A stretch of DNA of 64,000 nucleotides from Corallococcus sp. EGB. GTDB lineage: Bacteria; Myxococcota; Myxococcia; Myxococcales; Myxococcaceae. The position numbers were made by a program, and so were the translations under genes. Below the pieces are notes generated by a model. It did no database searches and was not told where the DNA came from. It saw nothing but the letters and a program-made list of their open reading frames with translations. Shown piece after piece: positions 8,023-17,290 of the stretch; position 1 is the stretch's first letter, and every line of letters starts with the position of its first letter. The stretch is from assembly GCF_019968905.1 (NCBI RefSeq), contig NZ_CP079946.1, positions 7,165,356-7,229,355 on the forward strand, given 5' to 3'.

Positions 8023-8763
8023 TCACCCGCGGGAGGTCCCCGGCGCCACCGCGCGGCCCAGGTGCTTGAAGGCGTTGAGCCACAGCTCCGCCTCGCGCTG
8101 GGTCAGCCGCGCACGCATCAACGTCCGCTCCAGCTCATGCAGCACGTGCTCCGGCGCCTGCGGGTTGAGGAAGTCCGCCGCCAGCATCGCCGCGCGCATG
8201 CGCCCGCTCAGCGCGTTGAGCGTCCCCAGCCGCGCGCCTGCCTCCGCTTCCGGCGGCTGCGCGGGCCCTGACGTCAGCCCCTGCCGGTGGCAGAGGTACA
8301 GGAGCACCGCCGAGGACTGCGCCAGGTTCATGGACGGCTGCACGTCCGAGGTGGGGATGACGAGCAGGTCCTGGCAATGGGTGAGGTCCTCGTCGGACAG
8401 CCCGCGCTGCTCGCCACCGAACAACAGCGCCACCCGCCCCCGCCGGCTCTCCTCCGCCAGCCGACGCGCCGCGTCCTCCGGGCTCAAGGGCGTGCGCTTC
8501 TCCACCTGGGTGCGCGACGTGGTGCCCACCACGTACACGCAGTCCTCCAGGGCGGCCTTGAGGTCCGGCGCGACACGCATGCCCGCGAGGATGTGGCCGC
8601 CCTTCACGGCCATCTTCTCCGCGGCGCTGAAGTCCTGGACCACGGGCTCGGAGAGGACGAGACGTTCGAAATCGAAGTTCGCCATGACCCGGCACACCGC
8701 ACCGAGGTTGTCGGGTGAACGGGTCTGATGAAGGACGACGGTCAGCTCCGCACCTGGACGCAT
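8023..8763 (-). CDS. TrmJ-type SpoU/TrmH tRNA 2'-O-methyltransferase
   Basis: A 246-residue SPOUT methyltransferase, the same length as E. coli TrmJ, which methylates position 32 of tRNA. The three SpoU motifs are clear: SPDNLGAVCRVMANF (motif 1), LFGGEQRGLSDEDL (motif 2) and the SAM-knot motif IPTSDVQPSMNLAQSSAVL (motif 3). The C-terminal helices (about 175-246) match the TrmJ dimer extension rather than TrmL. The frame runs on far upstream, but ATG 8763 begins exactly where the SPOUT fold begins. The lipoprotein gene at 8815 is divergent, with 51 bases between starts. Confidence 0.88.
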   Translation of the reverse strand: MRPGAELTVVLHQTRSPDNLGAVCRVMANFDFERLVLSEPVVQDFSAAEKMAVKGGHILAGMRVAPDLKAALEDCVYVVGTTSRTQVEKRTPLSPEDAARRLAEESRRGRVALLFGGEQRGLSDEDLTHCQDLLVIPTSDVQPSMNLAQSSAVLLYLCHRQGLTSGPAQPPEAEAGARLGTLNALSGRMRAAMLAADFLNPQAPEHVLHELERTLMRARLTQREAELWLNAFKHLGRAVAPGTSRG

Positions 8764-8814
8764 GCACCTGAGTTTAGCTGGTGGTGCGTCAGCGTGATCG
8801 GTATATTCCCGCTG

Positions 8815-9405
8815 ATGCGTCGCTGGGTCCCTGGCCTGCTCCTGTCGCTGTCGCTGCTCACCACCGCGTGTGACGGCACGGGCGCGCCCGTGCGCTCCTC
8901 GCTCACGGCGCGGCAGGCGCTCAGCAGTTCGCCAGAGGTGGTGGAGTTCGAGTCCACGGCCGTCCGCCTGGAGCTCTTCCGGGACATCGCGCGCCAGTCG
9001 GAGCTTCAGGCCGGCCAGTCCGCGCAGGGCGTGGCGCTCTTCCCCATCATCCAGGGCAACGAGTTCGTCGCGGCGCCGGGCTTCGAGTCCCGCGCGGACC
9101 TGCTCCAGCCGCCGGACGCGGGCAGCGGCCTCCAGTTCGTCTTCGACGCGCGGACGGGTGACCGTTGGCCGGAGGACCGCCGGGAGAGCCTGCAGGGCCT
9201 GTCCGAGCGCGAGGCCGCGGAGCTGGTGGCGCGCACGCTCCTGGCGCTGTGGAACATCCAGCCCGAGGGCGCGGTGCGGGTGGACCGGGCCGCGGGCGCG
9301 CCGTATGCGGTCGCCTACGTGGACGGCATCCTGCGGATCAACCCGGCGTTCCTCTATCTGGCAACGGCCTACGGTCCTGCTTCCATGGCGGCGGGCCTCC
9401 AGTAG
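8815..9405 (+). CDS. Lipoprotein of unknown function
   Basis: A 196-residue protein with a lipoprotein signal (LLTTAC lipobox at about residues 15-20). The rest is a compact alpha/beta region with conserved-looking acidic and aromatic residues (for example GNEFVAAPGFESRADLLQPPDAGS and NIQPEGAVRV). I recognise no family. It is divergent from trmJ and lies about 78 bases upstream of purC on the same strand. Confidence 0.75.
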   Translation: MRRWVPGLLLSLSLLTTACDGTGAPVRSSLTARQALSSSPEVVEFESTAVRLELFRDIARQSELQAGQSAQGVALFPIIQGNEFVAAPGFESRADLLQPPDAGSGLQFVFDARTGDRWPEDRRESLQGLSEREAAELVARTLLALWNIQPEGAVRVDRAAGAPYAVAYVDGILRINPAFLYLATAYGPASMAAGLQ

Positions 9406-9483
9406 AGTCGCGCGCCTCATGAGCTGGCCCCGCTCGCGCCGCCTTCCGGCGGTCAGTGGCCGGGGCCGCGAGGCGCCTCCGAC

Positions 9484-10440
9484 GTGAACACCTCCGCCCT
9501 CCACGCGCAACTCACCCACACCCTTCGCCAGACGGACCTGCCGTCGCTCGGCACGCCCTACAAGGGCAAGGTTCGCGACACCTACCGCAAGGGCGACACG
9601 CTCATCCTCGTGACGAGCGACCGCCTCTCCGCGTTCGACCACGTGCTCACCACCATCCCCTTCAAGGGCGAGGTGCTGAACCGCCTGGCGGCCTTCTGGT
9701 TCGACCGCACGAAGCACATCGTCCCCAACCACGTGCTGGACGTGCCGGACCCGAACGTCACCGTGGCGCGCGCCTGCCAGCCCTTCTCCGTGGAGGTGGT
9801 GGTGCGCGGCTACCTGACGGGCAGCCTCTGGCGCGACTACCAGAAGGGCACGCACACCGCCTACGGCGTCCCCTTCGCGCAAGGGCTGCGCAAGGACAGC
9901 GCGTTCGAAGCGCCCATCCTCACGCCGTCCACCAAGGCCGAGTACGGCCAGCACGACGAGCCCATCTCCGAGGCGGAAATCCTCTCCCGCGGGCTCGCAA
10001 CGCCGCGCGACTGGGCCCGCATCACGGAGGCCGCCCGGGGCCTGTTCCTGGAGGGCCAGAAGTGGGCGCGCACGCGCGGCCTCATCCTGGTGGATACGAA
10101 GTACGAGTTCGGGAAGGTGGGTGACGCGCTCTACGTCATCGACGAGATGCACACCCCGGACTCCAGCCGCTACTGGGTGGCGGACGAGTACGAGGCACGC
10201 TTCGCCAGGGGCGAGGACCAGAAGATGTTGGACAAGGAGAACATCCGCCAGTGGCTCATCCGCGAGCGGAACTTCTCCGGCCACGGCGCGGTGCCCGCCA
10301 TCCCGGACGACGTGCGCGTGGACCTGGCCACCAAGTACGTGGCCGCCTACGAGCGCATCACCGGCACGTCCCTCGCGCTGACGCCCGGGGACGTGCACTC
10401 GCGCATCGAGGGGCACCTGCGGGCGAAGGGCTACCTCTAG
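9484..10440 (+). CDS. purC: Phosphoribosylaminoimidazole-succinocarboxamide synthase (SAICAR synthase)
   Basis: The 318-residue product matches the longer, ADE1-like SAICAR synthase class. Signatures include KGKVRDTY near the N-terminus, TSDRLSAFD, VVRGYLTGSLWRDY, and LILVDTKYEFG in the ATP-binding/catalytic part. It joins aspartate to CAIR in step 8 of purine synthesis. The start is GTG 9484, with GAGG nine bases upstream. purB, the next purine gene product to use fumarate-releasing chemistry, lies directly downstream but on the opposite strand, so the two are convergent rather than one operon. Confidence 0.95.
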   Translation: MNTSALHAQLTHTLRQTDLPSLGTPYKGKVRDTYRKGDTLILVTSDRLSAFDHVLTTIPFKGEVLNRLAAFWFDRTKHIVPNHVLDVPDPNVTVARACQPFSVEVVVRGYLTGSLWRDYQKGTHTAYGVPFAQGLRKDSAFEAPILTPSTKAEYGQHDEPISEAEILSRGLATPRDWARITEAARGLFLEGQKWARTRGLILVDTKYEFGKVGDALYVIDEMHTPDSSRYWVADEYEARFARGEDQKMLDKENIRQWLIRERNFSGHGAVPAIPDDVRVDLATKYVAAYERITGTSLALTPGDVHSRIEGHLRAKGYL

Positions 10441-10470
10441 GCCCCTCGCCCGTCAGCGCCGCGCGGGTGT

Positions 10471-11784
10471 TCAGCTCGCGCGGCCGAAGACGCGCTGGAA
10501 CACCGCGTCCATCTGACGCGTGTGGTAGCCCGGGGAGAAGCAGTCGGCGATCTCCTCGGGCGTCATCATCTTGAGCAGGTCCGCGTCGTTGAGCAGGGCC
10601 TGCCGGAAGTCCACGCCCTCCTCGAACATCTTCATCGCGTTGCGCTGGACGACGACGTACGCGGCCTGCCGGTCCATGCCCTTGCGCGCGAGCTCCAGCA
10701 AGAGGCGCTGCGAGTTCACCACGCCGCCCAGCAGGTCCAGGTTCTTCTTCATCTGCTCCGGGTAGACGCGCATGTTCTCCACCAGGCCCGCGAAGCGGTG
10801 GAGCATGAAGTCCAGCAGGATGGTGGCGTCCGGACCGATGACGCGCTCCACGGACGAGTGCGAGATGTCCCGCTCGTGCCACAGCGCCACGTCCTCCATG
10901 GCGCTCACCGCGTAGCCGCGAAGCAGGCGCGCGAGGCCCGTGAGGTTCTCCGACAGGATGGGGTTGCGCTTGTGCGGCATGGCGCTGGAGCCCTTCTGTC
11001 CCGGCGTGAAGGGCTCCTCCGCCTCGCGCACCTCCGTGCGCTGGAGGTGGCGGACTTCAACGGCGAACTTCTCCAGGCTCGCGCCCACCAGGGCGATGGC
11101 GGTGAAGAACTCCGCGTGCCGGTCGCGCTGCACCACCTGGCTGGAGGCGGGCGCGGGCTTGAGGCCCAGCTTCTGGCAGACGTGCTCCTCCACCGACGGC
11201 GGCAGGTGCGCGAACGTGCCCACCGCGCCGGAAATCTTGCCCACCGCGATGGTGTCTCGCGCGTGCAACAGGCGCGTGCGGCCCCGGCGCAGTTCGTCGT
11301 ACCAGATGGCCAGCTTGTGCCCGAAGGTGATGGGCTCCGCGTGGATGCCGTGGCTGCGGCCCATCTGCAGCGTGTGCTTGTGCTCGAACGCGCGCTTCTC
11401 CACCGCGGCCATCACGCGGTCCATGCCCTTGAGCAGCAGGTCCAGGGAGTCGCGCAGGGTGAGGCCCAGCGACGTGTCCAGCACGTCCGACGACGTCATG
11501 CCCAGGTGCAGCCAACGGGCGCTGGGGCCCACGCGCTCCTCCACGAAGGTGAGGAAGGCGATGACGTCGTGCTTGGTGGTGCGCTCAATCTCTTCGATGC
11601 GCGCGGCGTCCGCCTCGGTGAAGTCACCGGCGCGGGCGAGGCAGTCCGTCAGCGCCTCCTTGGGGGCGAGGCCTTGCGCGACCATGCCCTCCAGCGCGGC
11701 GAGCTCCACGTCGCGCCAGCGGCGGTAGCGGGCGACGTCGGACCAGAGGGCGGCCATTTCGGGACGGCTGTAGCGTGGAATCAC
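10471..11784 (-). CDS. purB: Adenylosuccinate lyase
   Basis: A 437-residue fumarase/aspartase superfamily enzyme. The signature loop SSAMPHKRNP and the histidine-containing segments MTSSDVLDTSL and GRSHGIHAEP are present. It releases fumarate from SAICAR and from adenylosuccinate. It starts at GTG 11784, and this codon overlaps the TGA of the substrate-binding protein gene (GTGA), so it is translationally coupled to that gene. Linking a housekeeping purine gene to a signalling/lipid-anchored operon is unusual and is noted in the findings. Confidence 0.95.
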   Translation of the reverse strand: MIPRYSRPEMAALWSDVARYRRWRDVELAALEGMVAQGLAPKEALTDCLARAGDFTEADAARIEEIERTTKHDVIAFLTFVEERVGPSARWLHLGMTSSDVLDTSLGLTLRDSLDLLLKGMDRVMAAVEKRAFEHKHTLQMGRSHGIHAEPITFGHKLAIWYDELRRGRTRLLHARDTIAVGKISGAVGTFAHLPPSVEEHVCQKLGLKPAPASSQVVQRDRHAEFFTAIALVGASLEKFAVEVRHLQRTEVREAEEPFTPGQKGSSAMPHKRNPILSENLTGLARLLRGYAVSAMEDVALWHERDISHSSVERVIGPDATILLDFMLHRFAGLVENMRVYPEQMKKNLDLLGGVVNSQRLLLELARKGMDRQAAYVVVQRNAMKMFEEGVDFRQALLNDADLLKMMTPEEIADCFSPGYHTRQMDAVFQRVFGRAS

Positions 11785-12740
11785 TCGTAGACCTTCACGG
11801 CAAAGTCCCGGCGCGCCGCGAACCGGAGCACTTCCAGCACGACGTCACAGGACGGACCTGACTGCTTCGCGGCGGTGAGGTTGACCGAGAGGTCCAGGCC
11901 TTCGGGCCGCGCCACCGCCAGCGCGCCGGGGTCGACCTTCTCGAGGATGATTCGGTTCGCCAGCCGCCCTGCCTGCTGCCCGAGCGCCACCGAGGCCGGC
12001 GAGAGAGCCAGCGTCGCGCCCTCCTTCACCTGGCTGGCCGTGAGCGCCACCAGCGGCACCTTGCGGGAGGTGCTGAAGGCGATGAGCGCCTGGACGACGG
12101 ATGCGGTGCCCACGGTCTTGTCCGCAACCATCAACAGCCCGTCGACCTTCCCCGCCGCGCCCTCCAGCACCTCGCCCACCCGCTCCTGCGCCTCCACGGC
12201 CAGCGGGACGACGGTGAGGCCCAGGGCCGAGCCAGCGGAGCGGGCCTGCGCCACCGCGCCCGCCGAGGAGCGGGGGTCATGCAGGATGCCCACGCGCTTC
12301 GCGCCGGGAGCCACGGCCTTGAGCGCGGCCAGCTCCGGCCCGAAGTCGCTGGTGAGCGCGATGCCGGTGACGTTGGACGCCTCCAGGCCGTACTTCTCGT
12401 GGTACGGCACCATGGCGAAGAGGACGGGCACGTCCTCGCCCAGCGAGCGGCGCGCGGTGTTGGCGGCCAGCGGCCCCAGGGCGAGCACCAGCGCGGGCTT
12501 CTGCGCGGCCAGCAACTTGAAGACGCGCGCGGCCTCCGTGGGGCTCTCCTCCAGGGACAGCTCGGTGACGTCCGCGCGGGCCTCGGACGTGAAGCCGGCG
12601 AGGAAGGAGGCGTACGGCGCCAGGGCCGAGGACTTCACGGCCACCACGCGGGGCCGCGCGGGACTTCGCGGTGAGGCCTGCGCGAGGGCGACGGCGGGCA
12701 GGAGGAGCGTGAGGAGCGCGAGCCTCCGGAGGGTCGTCAT
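11781..12740 (-). CDS. ABC_sub_bind-type periplasmic substrate-binding protein
   Basis: A 319-residue protein with a cleavable signal peptide (residues about 1-21, LLPAVALAQA) and the two-lobe fold of the ABC_sub_bind family (PF04392, TrpX-like), including VVAVKSS...PYASFLAGF at the start of lobe 1 and KRVGILHDPRSS in lobe 2. No permease or ATPase gene is nearby, so it may act as a ligand sensor rather than a transporter subunit. Its ATG overlaps the TGA of the upstream kinase-like gene (ATGA at 12737-12740), and its own stop overlaps the purB start. Confidence 0.82.
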   Translation of the reverse strand: MTTLRRLALLTLLLPAVALAQASPRSPARPRVVAVKSSALAPYASFLAGFTSEARADVTELSLEESPTEAARVFKLLAAQKPALVLALGPLAANTARRSLGEDVPVLFAMVPYHEKYGLEASNVTGIALTSDFGPELAALKAVAPGAKRVGILHDPRSSAGAVAQARSAGSALGLTVVPLAVEAQERVGEVLEGAAGKVDGLLMVADKTVGTASVVQALIAFSTSRKVPLVALTASQVKEGATLALSPASVALGQQAGRLANRIILEKVDPGALAVARPEGLDLSVNLTAAKQSGPSCDVVLEVLRFAARRDFAVKVYE

Positions 12741-15637
12741 TGCGGCACGTTCTGGCAGCAGCGGAAGCCCACGTTCGCGGCCTTGAACGCCGGGGCGGCG
12801 CGACGGCGCGCGGAGCACCGGGCGGTGTCGCCGGCCGTGTCGAAGGCGCCGCCCTTGATCAGCCGGTCCTCGGAGCCGGGGAGGTTGGAGGCGGTCCACT
12901 CGGCGGCGTTGCCGGACAGGTCCGCCACGCTGTAGGCGGAGCGGCAGGACGGGAAGGCTCCGGCCTGCGCCAGGGACCGCGCGGCGGCCGCATCCGTCGT
13001 GCCGGTGTTGCAGGCCGCCTGGGCCTGCTCCTCACCGGAGGAGAAGCGCGCGTTGCCGGGGCCCTTGCAGGCCTTCTCCCACTCATCCTCCGAGCACAGC
13101 CGCTTGCCGAGTCCCTCGCAGGCGGCCTTGGCGTCGAGCCACGTCACCTGCACACGCGGCTTCCTGCCGGGTTGATTGGGGAACTCGAATTCGTCGATGC
13201 AGAACGAGTCCACCATGACGCTCTCCATGGGCATCTCATCGGTGGAGCCGGATGCCTGCAGGTCCTCCGGGGACGTGCCCTTCTTGAAGCTGCCGCCGCT
13301 CACCGGCTTCATGCCGGCCGGACAGTGGAGCGTGTCGATGAGCGCGCCCGTCGCGGCGGCTGGCGCGGGCGTCCCGGGGACATGGCCATTCTTCGCGGCC
13401 TGGGACTGGCGCAGGCGCAGGTAGAGGTAACCACCGCCCGCGCCCAGCACGACGCCGGCCACCGCGAGGATGACCATCCACATCATGGAGCTGGGACCGG
13501 CGCGGGCGGGCTTCGCCTGCGCGGCGCGCGTCGTGGGGAGCGTGTGCAGCCCGGAGGTCGAGGGCGGCAGACGCCGCGCCGAGGAGCGGGCCCCTGACAC
13601 GTCGGGAGGAGGTTCGCCCTTGCGGGAGCGGCCGCCCGTGGGGTTCTCGCCTTGAACGCTGGAGGAGCGGGCCGCCCCCTGGGCCGCCGGGGCCCGCGGG
13701 GCGCGAGGACCGGATGGGTCCGCCCCGCGCGGGCTCGCGGAGGACACCGCGCCAGAGGCCCGCGACGAGCGGCCACCGCGGCCGGAGGAACGGGACTCCG
13801 AGGGTTCGTCGTCATCCGAGCCCCGGCCGGACCGTGACTCCGCTGCGGATGCATCCGCGTTGCGGTGGCTGGGGCGGCTGTCGGAGGACTCACCGCCGCG
13901 ACCCGAGCGCCCTTCGCTCACCGAGGATTCGCCGCGACCGTTGGAGCGCCCCTCGCCCGAGGAGGACTCGCCACGGCCGTTGGAGCGCAGGTCTCCCGAG
14001 GAGGACTCACCGCGACCGGAGCGTCCGTCGCCGGACGCGGCCTCGCCGCGGCCGTTGGAGCGAAGGTCGCCCGAAGACGCCTCACCGCGGCCACCGGAGC
14101 GCCCATCCCCCACGGAGGCTTCACCCCGGCCGTTGGAACGCGCCTCCGCATCACCGCCGCCACGGCCCTGGGACCGCGACTCGTCCGCGGAGCGGGCGCC
14201 ACGGGACTCCGCCAGGAGTGACGGCTCCTCCGCCTTCGCGAAGATGCGCATCACGGGCTCGGCGGCCTTGGCCGGAGCCGCGCGCGGTTCATCCGGCGCG
14301 CGCGAGGCCGCACGGGCCTCCTGCTGCGTCGCGGCTTCGGCCCCCTGCCCCAGGAACCGCGGATCCTGCGGTGCCGCCTCCGCGCCCTTGCGGCCCGGCG
14401 CCGCCACCGCGCGCATCTCCTGCTGCGTCGCCGCGTCGGACACGGAGCGCGCTTCCGGCCCCGTGATGTAGTCCAGCGCCTGCGCGTTCGAGCCCAGGAT
14501 GGCCGCCAGCGTCGCCGCGTCCAGCGGCTGCGTCGCATCCGGAGGCGGCTCCTCCTCCACGGCAGGAACGGGCGCGGCCGGCGTCGGGGCGCTCGCCACC
14601 GCCGGCAACATGCCCGTGGGCACCGGCGGCAACGGCTTGTTCGCCGCGCGCGCGGCCACCGCCGCCGGCGACAACACTCCCGCGGGCACCGCGCGCTGCC
14701 TGGACGCCGCGGCCGGGTGCTTCTGCACCAGCGCCGCGAACTCCGCGTGCAACTCACCGCCCGACCTCGGCCGGGCCAACGGGTTCATGTTGAGCGCGCG
14801 CCGGTAGAGGGACTCGAACGCGGGCGGCAGGTCCGGGTGCCGCACGGACACCTCGGGCACCCCGCCGTCCTCCGGCAGGAGCCCCGTCACCAGCTCCCCC
14901 ACCAGCACGCCCAGCGAGTACACGTCCATGCGCGTGTCCAGCTCCGCGCCATTCACGTACTCCGGGGCGATGTACGCCGCCGCCCGGTGCCCCTTCTGCG
15001 CCTGCGCGAAGGGCAGGTGCGGCACCGCGAGCCCCAGTCCGTAGTCCGACACCTTCAGCATGTCCGGCAGGACGAAGACGTTCTCCGGCTTCACGTTCGA
15101 GTGCGGCCCGAAGCGGTGCGCCCCGTCCAGCGCCGCCGCCATCTGCGCCAGCAGCGGCTCCACTTCCTTCAGCGAGAACAGCTGCCCCTTCGCCGCGCGC
15201 TGCTCCATCATCCGGCGCAGGGTGACGCCTTCGAGCAGCTGCATCGTGAAGAAGGGCCGGTCCCCGTCCACGCCCTCCTCGTACACACGCACCAGGTTGG
15301 GGTGGTTGAGCTTCTTGCCCACCCGCATGGACAGCGCGAACTGCGTGCGCTCCTCCGGCTGCTGCACCAGCCGGGGCTGCACGACCTTCAGCGCCACCTC
15401 CACGTCAATGGCCTGGTCCTGCGCGCGGAAGACGAAGCCCAGCGGCCCCGCGCCCACCACTTCCTGGATGGCATAGCGGTCCGCGACGACGTCGCCCGGC
15501 CTGTACGGCGCGCCCTCCGTGCCCTTGCGGCGCGCCGCCCCCGCAGCCTGACGCGCGGCCGCGTCGAACTTCTGGCCACACGTGGCGCAGGTTTCACTCG
15601 TATCGGGGACATGGCTGCCGCAGCGGTAGCAGAGCAA
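12737..15637 (-). CDS. Probable pseudokinase with zinc ribbon, TM and formylglycine-enzyme-like (FGE-sulfatase) domain
   Basis: The 966-residue product (from TTG 15637, GGAG ten bases upstream) has an N-terminal zinc ribbon (CYRCG and CATCG, residues 3-21), a kinase fold (about 50-310), a long disordered Ala/Pro region with GRGESS-type repeats (about 495-585), one TM segment (about 718-738) and a C-terminal FGE-sulfatase domain (about 770-960). In the kinase fold the glycine loop (GAGPLG 62-67), Lys84 and DYG (198-200) are kept, but the HRD aspartate is Asn181 (HSNVKPEN) and the helix-C Glu appears to be Ser103, so it may not phosphorylate. An alternative ATG at 15724 would add 29 residues. 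Confidence 0.85.
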   Translation of the reverse strand: MLCYRCGSHVPDTSETCATCGQKFDAAARQAAGAARRKGTEGAPYRPGDVVADRYAIQEVVGAGPLGFVFRAQDQAIDVEVALKVVQPRLVQQPEERTQFALSMRVGKKLNHPNLVRVYEEGVDGDRPFFTMQLLEGVTLRRMMEQRAAKGQLFSLKEVEPLLAQMAAALDGAHRFGPHSNVKPENVFVLPDMLKVSDYGLGLAVPHLPFAQAQKGHRAAAYIAPEYVNGAELDTRMDVYSLGVLVGELVTGLLPEDGGVPEVSVRHPDLPPAFESLYRRALNMNPLARPRSGGELHAEFAALVQKHPAAASRQRAVPAGVLSPAAVAARAANKPLPPVPTGMLPAVASAPTPAAPVPAVEEEPPPDATQPLDAATLAAILGSNAQALDYITGPEARSVSDAATQQEMRAVAAPGRKGAEAAPQDPRFLGQGAEAATQQEARAASRAPDEPRAAPAKAAEPVMRIFAKAEEPSLLAESRGARSADESRSQGRGGGDAEARSNGRGEASVGDGRSGGRGEASSGDLRSNGRGEAASGDGRSGRGESSSGDLRSNGRGESSSGEGRSNGRGESSVSEGRSGRGGESSDSRPSHRNADASAAESRSGRGSDDDEPSESRSSGRGGRSSRASGAVSSASPRGADPSGPRAPRAPAAQGAARSSSVQGENPTGGRSRKGEPPPDVSGARSSARRLPPSTSGLHTLPTTRAAQAKPARAGPSSMMWMVILAVAGVVLGAGGGYLYLRLRQSQAAKNGHVPGTPAPAAATGALIDTLHCPAGMKPVSGGSFKKGTSPEDLQASGSTDEMPMESVMVDSFCIDEFEFPNQPGRKPRVQVTWLDAKAACEGLGKRLCSEDEWEKACKGPGNARFSSGEEQAQAACNTGTTDAAAARSLAQAGAFPSCRSAYSVADLSGNAAEWTASNLPGSEDRLIKGGAFDTAGDTARCSARRRAAPAFKAANVGFRCCQNVPQ
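13880..14142. repeat. Degenerate coding tandem repeat (GRGESS-SGDLRSN type)
   Basis: Within the kinase-like gene, units of 12-13 codons are repeated about seven times, each reading roughly GRGE(A/S)SSGDLRSN. The DNA copies share the stretch GGCCGTTGGAGCG or a close variant on the plus strand. The encoded segment is Gly/Ser/Arg/Asp-rich and should be disordered, lying between the kinase fold and the membrane segment. Confidence 0.8.
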
Positions 15638-15750
15638 AGCTGTGAAACTCCGGAACGGGGCCGCGGGGGGGCGGCCTCCCCGGCGGACGGCCGGGGGCCT
15701 CCATTCTGCCCGCTCCCAGGCCATTGAGGAACGACGTTGCGCGCCGGGCC

Positions 15751-16206
15751 CTAACGGCCCGTGGACCCGAAACCTCCGTCCCCCCGGGAAGTCGCCTCCA
15801 GCACCTCTACCTCCCGCAGCGCCGAGGCCGTCACCGGGGCCACCACCAGCTGGGCCACCCGGTCTCCCCGTCGCAGGGTGAAGGGGGTGTTGGACAGGTT
15901 GATGAGAATCACCTGGACCTCCCCCCGGTAGTCCGCGTCCACCGTCCCGGGGGAGTTGAGGCACGTCACCCCGTGCCGCAGCGCCAGCCCCGAGCGGGGC
16001 CGCACCTGGCCCTCGAAGCCCGGCGGAAGCGCGAAGGCCAGCCCCGTGGGCACCGCCATCCGCTCCAGGGGTTGGAGCACCCGCTCGCCGTCGATGTCCG
16101 CCCGCAGGTCCAGGCCCGCGGCCAGCTCCGTTTCGTACCGAGGCAGGGGCAGCGGGTCCGGATGCGAGCGCACCCGGCGCACGGGAACAGTCAGCCTGGC
16201 GTCCAT
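15751..16206 (-). CDS. dut: dUTP diphosphatase (trimeric dUTPase)
   Basis: A 151-residue trimeric dUTPase with all five motifs: [10 protein letters not shown] (motif 1), [11 protein letters not shown] (2), [11 protein letters not shown] (3), GDRVAQLVV (4) and the C-terminal [10 protein letters not shown] (5). It hydrolyses dUTP to dUMP and pyrophosphate, which lowers uracil misincorporation and supplies dTMP synthesis. It lies about 114 bases upstream of the kinase-like gene start and 61 bases downstream of the M23 peptidase gene, all on the minus strand. Confidence 0.95.
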   Translation of the reverse strand: MDARLTVPVRRVRSHPDPLPLPRYETELAAGLDLRADIDGERVLQPLERMAVPTGLAFALPPGFEGQVRPRSGLALRHGVTCLNSPGTVDADYRGEVQVILINLSNTPFTLRRGDRVAQLVVAPVTASALREVEVLEATSRGDGGFGSTGR

Positions 16207-16267
16207 GGTCCCGCCGTAACACGCACGCCGGCCCCCCTCTACTTCCTGGCCCTGGCCTCCGGCCCCG

Positions 16268-17278
16268 TCACAAGTCGGTCGCGCCGTCCACCATGCGCGG
16301 GGCGGTGCGGAACCCGAGCGGATCCACCGGCCGCGCGGCCAACTCCAGCTGGTAGTGCAGGTGCGGCCCGGTGGACCGGCCGGTGCTGCCCGACAGCGCG
16401 ATGGCCTGGCCCTTCTCCACCCGTGTGCCCGCCTTCACCAGCAGTTCGGAGTTGTGGCAGTACGCCGTCGTCACGCCCCGCCCGTGATCCAGCACCAGCA
16501 CGCGGCCGTTGACGGAGTCCTCGCTCGCGCGGCGCACCACGCCCGCGGCCACGGCCGTCACCGTCGTCCCCGAGCGCACCGCCAGGTCCACGCCGGTGTG
16601 CATCCGTCGCGTGCGCAGCGTGGGGTGGACGCGATAGCCGAAGGGGCTCGTCACGGGAGCGCTCTGCGACACCGGCCACCCGAGCATCAGCGCCGTGGAC
16701 AGCGCCAGCGCCTGGGCCGCGCCCACGGCGGAGCCCTCGAAGCCCGGGGGCAGCTGCTTCGCGAGGCGCTCCAGGTTGAGCGCCCCACCCTCCGCCCCCA
16801 CCCGCTCCAGCGCGAAGCGCGCGGGCACCCGCCCGACGAACACCGCCGTCACCCGCGCCTCCTCCGCAGGGAAGTCCGCGGCGAGCGCCTCCAGCAGCCT
16901 CTGGGTCGCCGCCGGTCCCGCCACCGGGTCCACCAGAGCCTCCGGAGCGAGGTTCAGCTCCCGGGCCAGCGCGAGCGCGGGCTCACGGGCCTTCGGGTCC
17001 AGGGCCTTCAGCGCGGCGTGCGTCCCCCACGCCAGCGCCTCCGCGCTCGTGGGCACCCGCGTGAGCAGCGCGGCGGGCAGCGCATCCGGGACGGGCACCG
17101 CCGTGCCGCTCACGCCGTCGTAGTAGGCGAGCAGCGGCCGGGCCGTGGTGCGAGCGTGGAAGGCCCAGGCGCCCGCACGCCGCAAGAGCGCGCCCGCGGG
17201 CGTGTGGTGGTACGCGCACCACACGCACAGGAGCGCGAAGGTGAAGTCCAGCAGTCCCCGGGCGCGTCGAGCGAACAT
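16268..17278 (-). CDS. M23 (LytM-type) metallopeptidase, membrane-anchored
   Basis: The 336-residue protein has an N-terminal hydrophobic segment (about residues 8-24), a helical middle region, and a C-terminal LytM/M23 domain beginning at SPFGYRVHP. The zinc ligands are visible as MHTGVDLA and HLHYQ. Intact ligands suggest an active peptidoglycan endopeptidase in the periplasm. ATG 17278 is chosen over TTG 17287 because GAGG lies ten bases before it. The upstream membrane-protein gene ends 12 bases away, so the two are probably co-transcribed. Confidence 0.88.
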   Translation of the reverse strand: MFARRARGLLDFTFALLCVWCAYHHTPAGALLRRAGAWAFHARTTARPLLAYYDGVSGTAVPVPDALPAALLTRVPTSAEALAWGTHAALKALDPKAREPALALARELNLAPEALVDPVAGPAATQRLLEALAADFPAEEARVTAVFVGRVPARFALERVGAEGGALNLERLAKQLPPGFEGSAVGAAQALALSTALMLGWPVSQSAPVTSPFGYRVHPTLRTRRMHTGVDLAVRSGTTVTAVAAGVVRRASEDSVNGRVLVLDHGRGVTTAYCHNSELLVKAGTRVEKGQAIALSGSTGRSTGPHLHYQLELAARPVDPLGFRTAPRMVDGATDL

Positions 17279-17290
17279 GCGGCACAAGCC

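Noticed and set aside
8764..10416. Upstream extension of the TrmJ frame
   Set aside because: It runs antisense through the lipoprotein and purC genes; the SPOUT fold starts at ATG 8763.
12737..15637. Active formylglycine-generating enzyme
   Set aside because: The copper-binding cysteine pair is incomplete by my alignment and no sulfatase gene is close, so I call the domain FGE-like only.
15725..16222. Upstream extension of the kinase-like frame
   Set aside because: It overlaps dut on the same strand and has no domain similarity.
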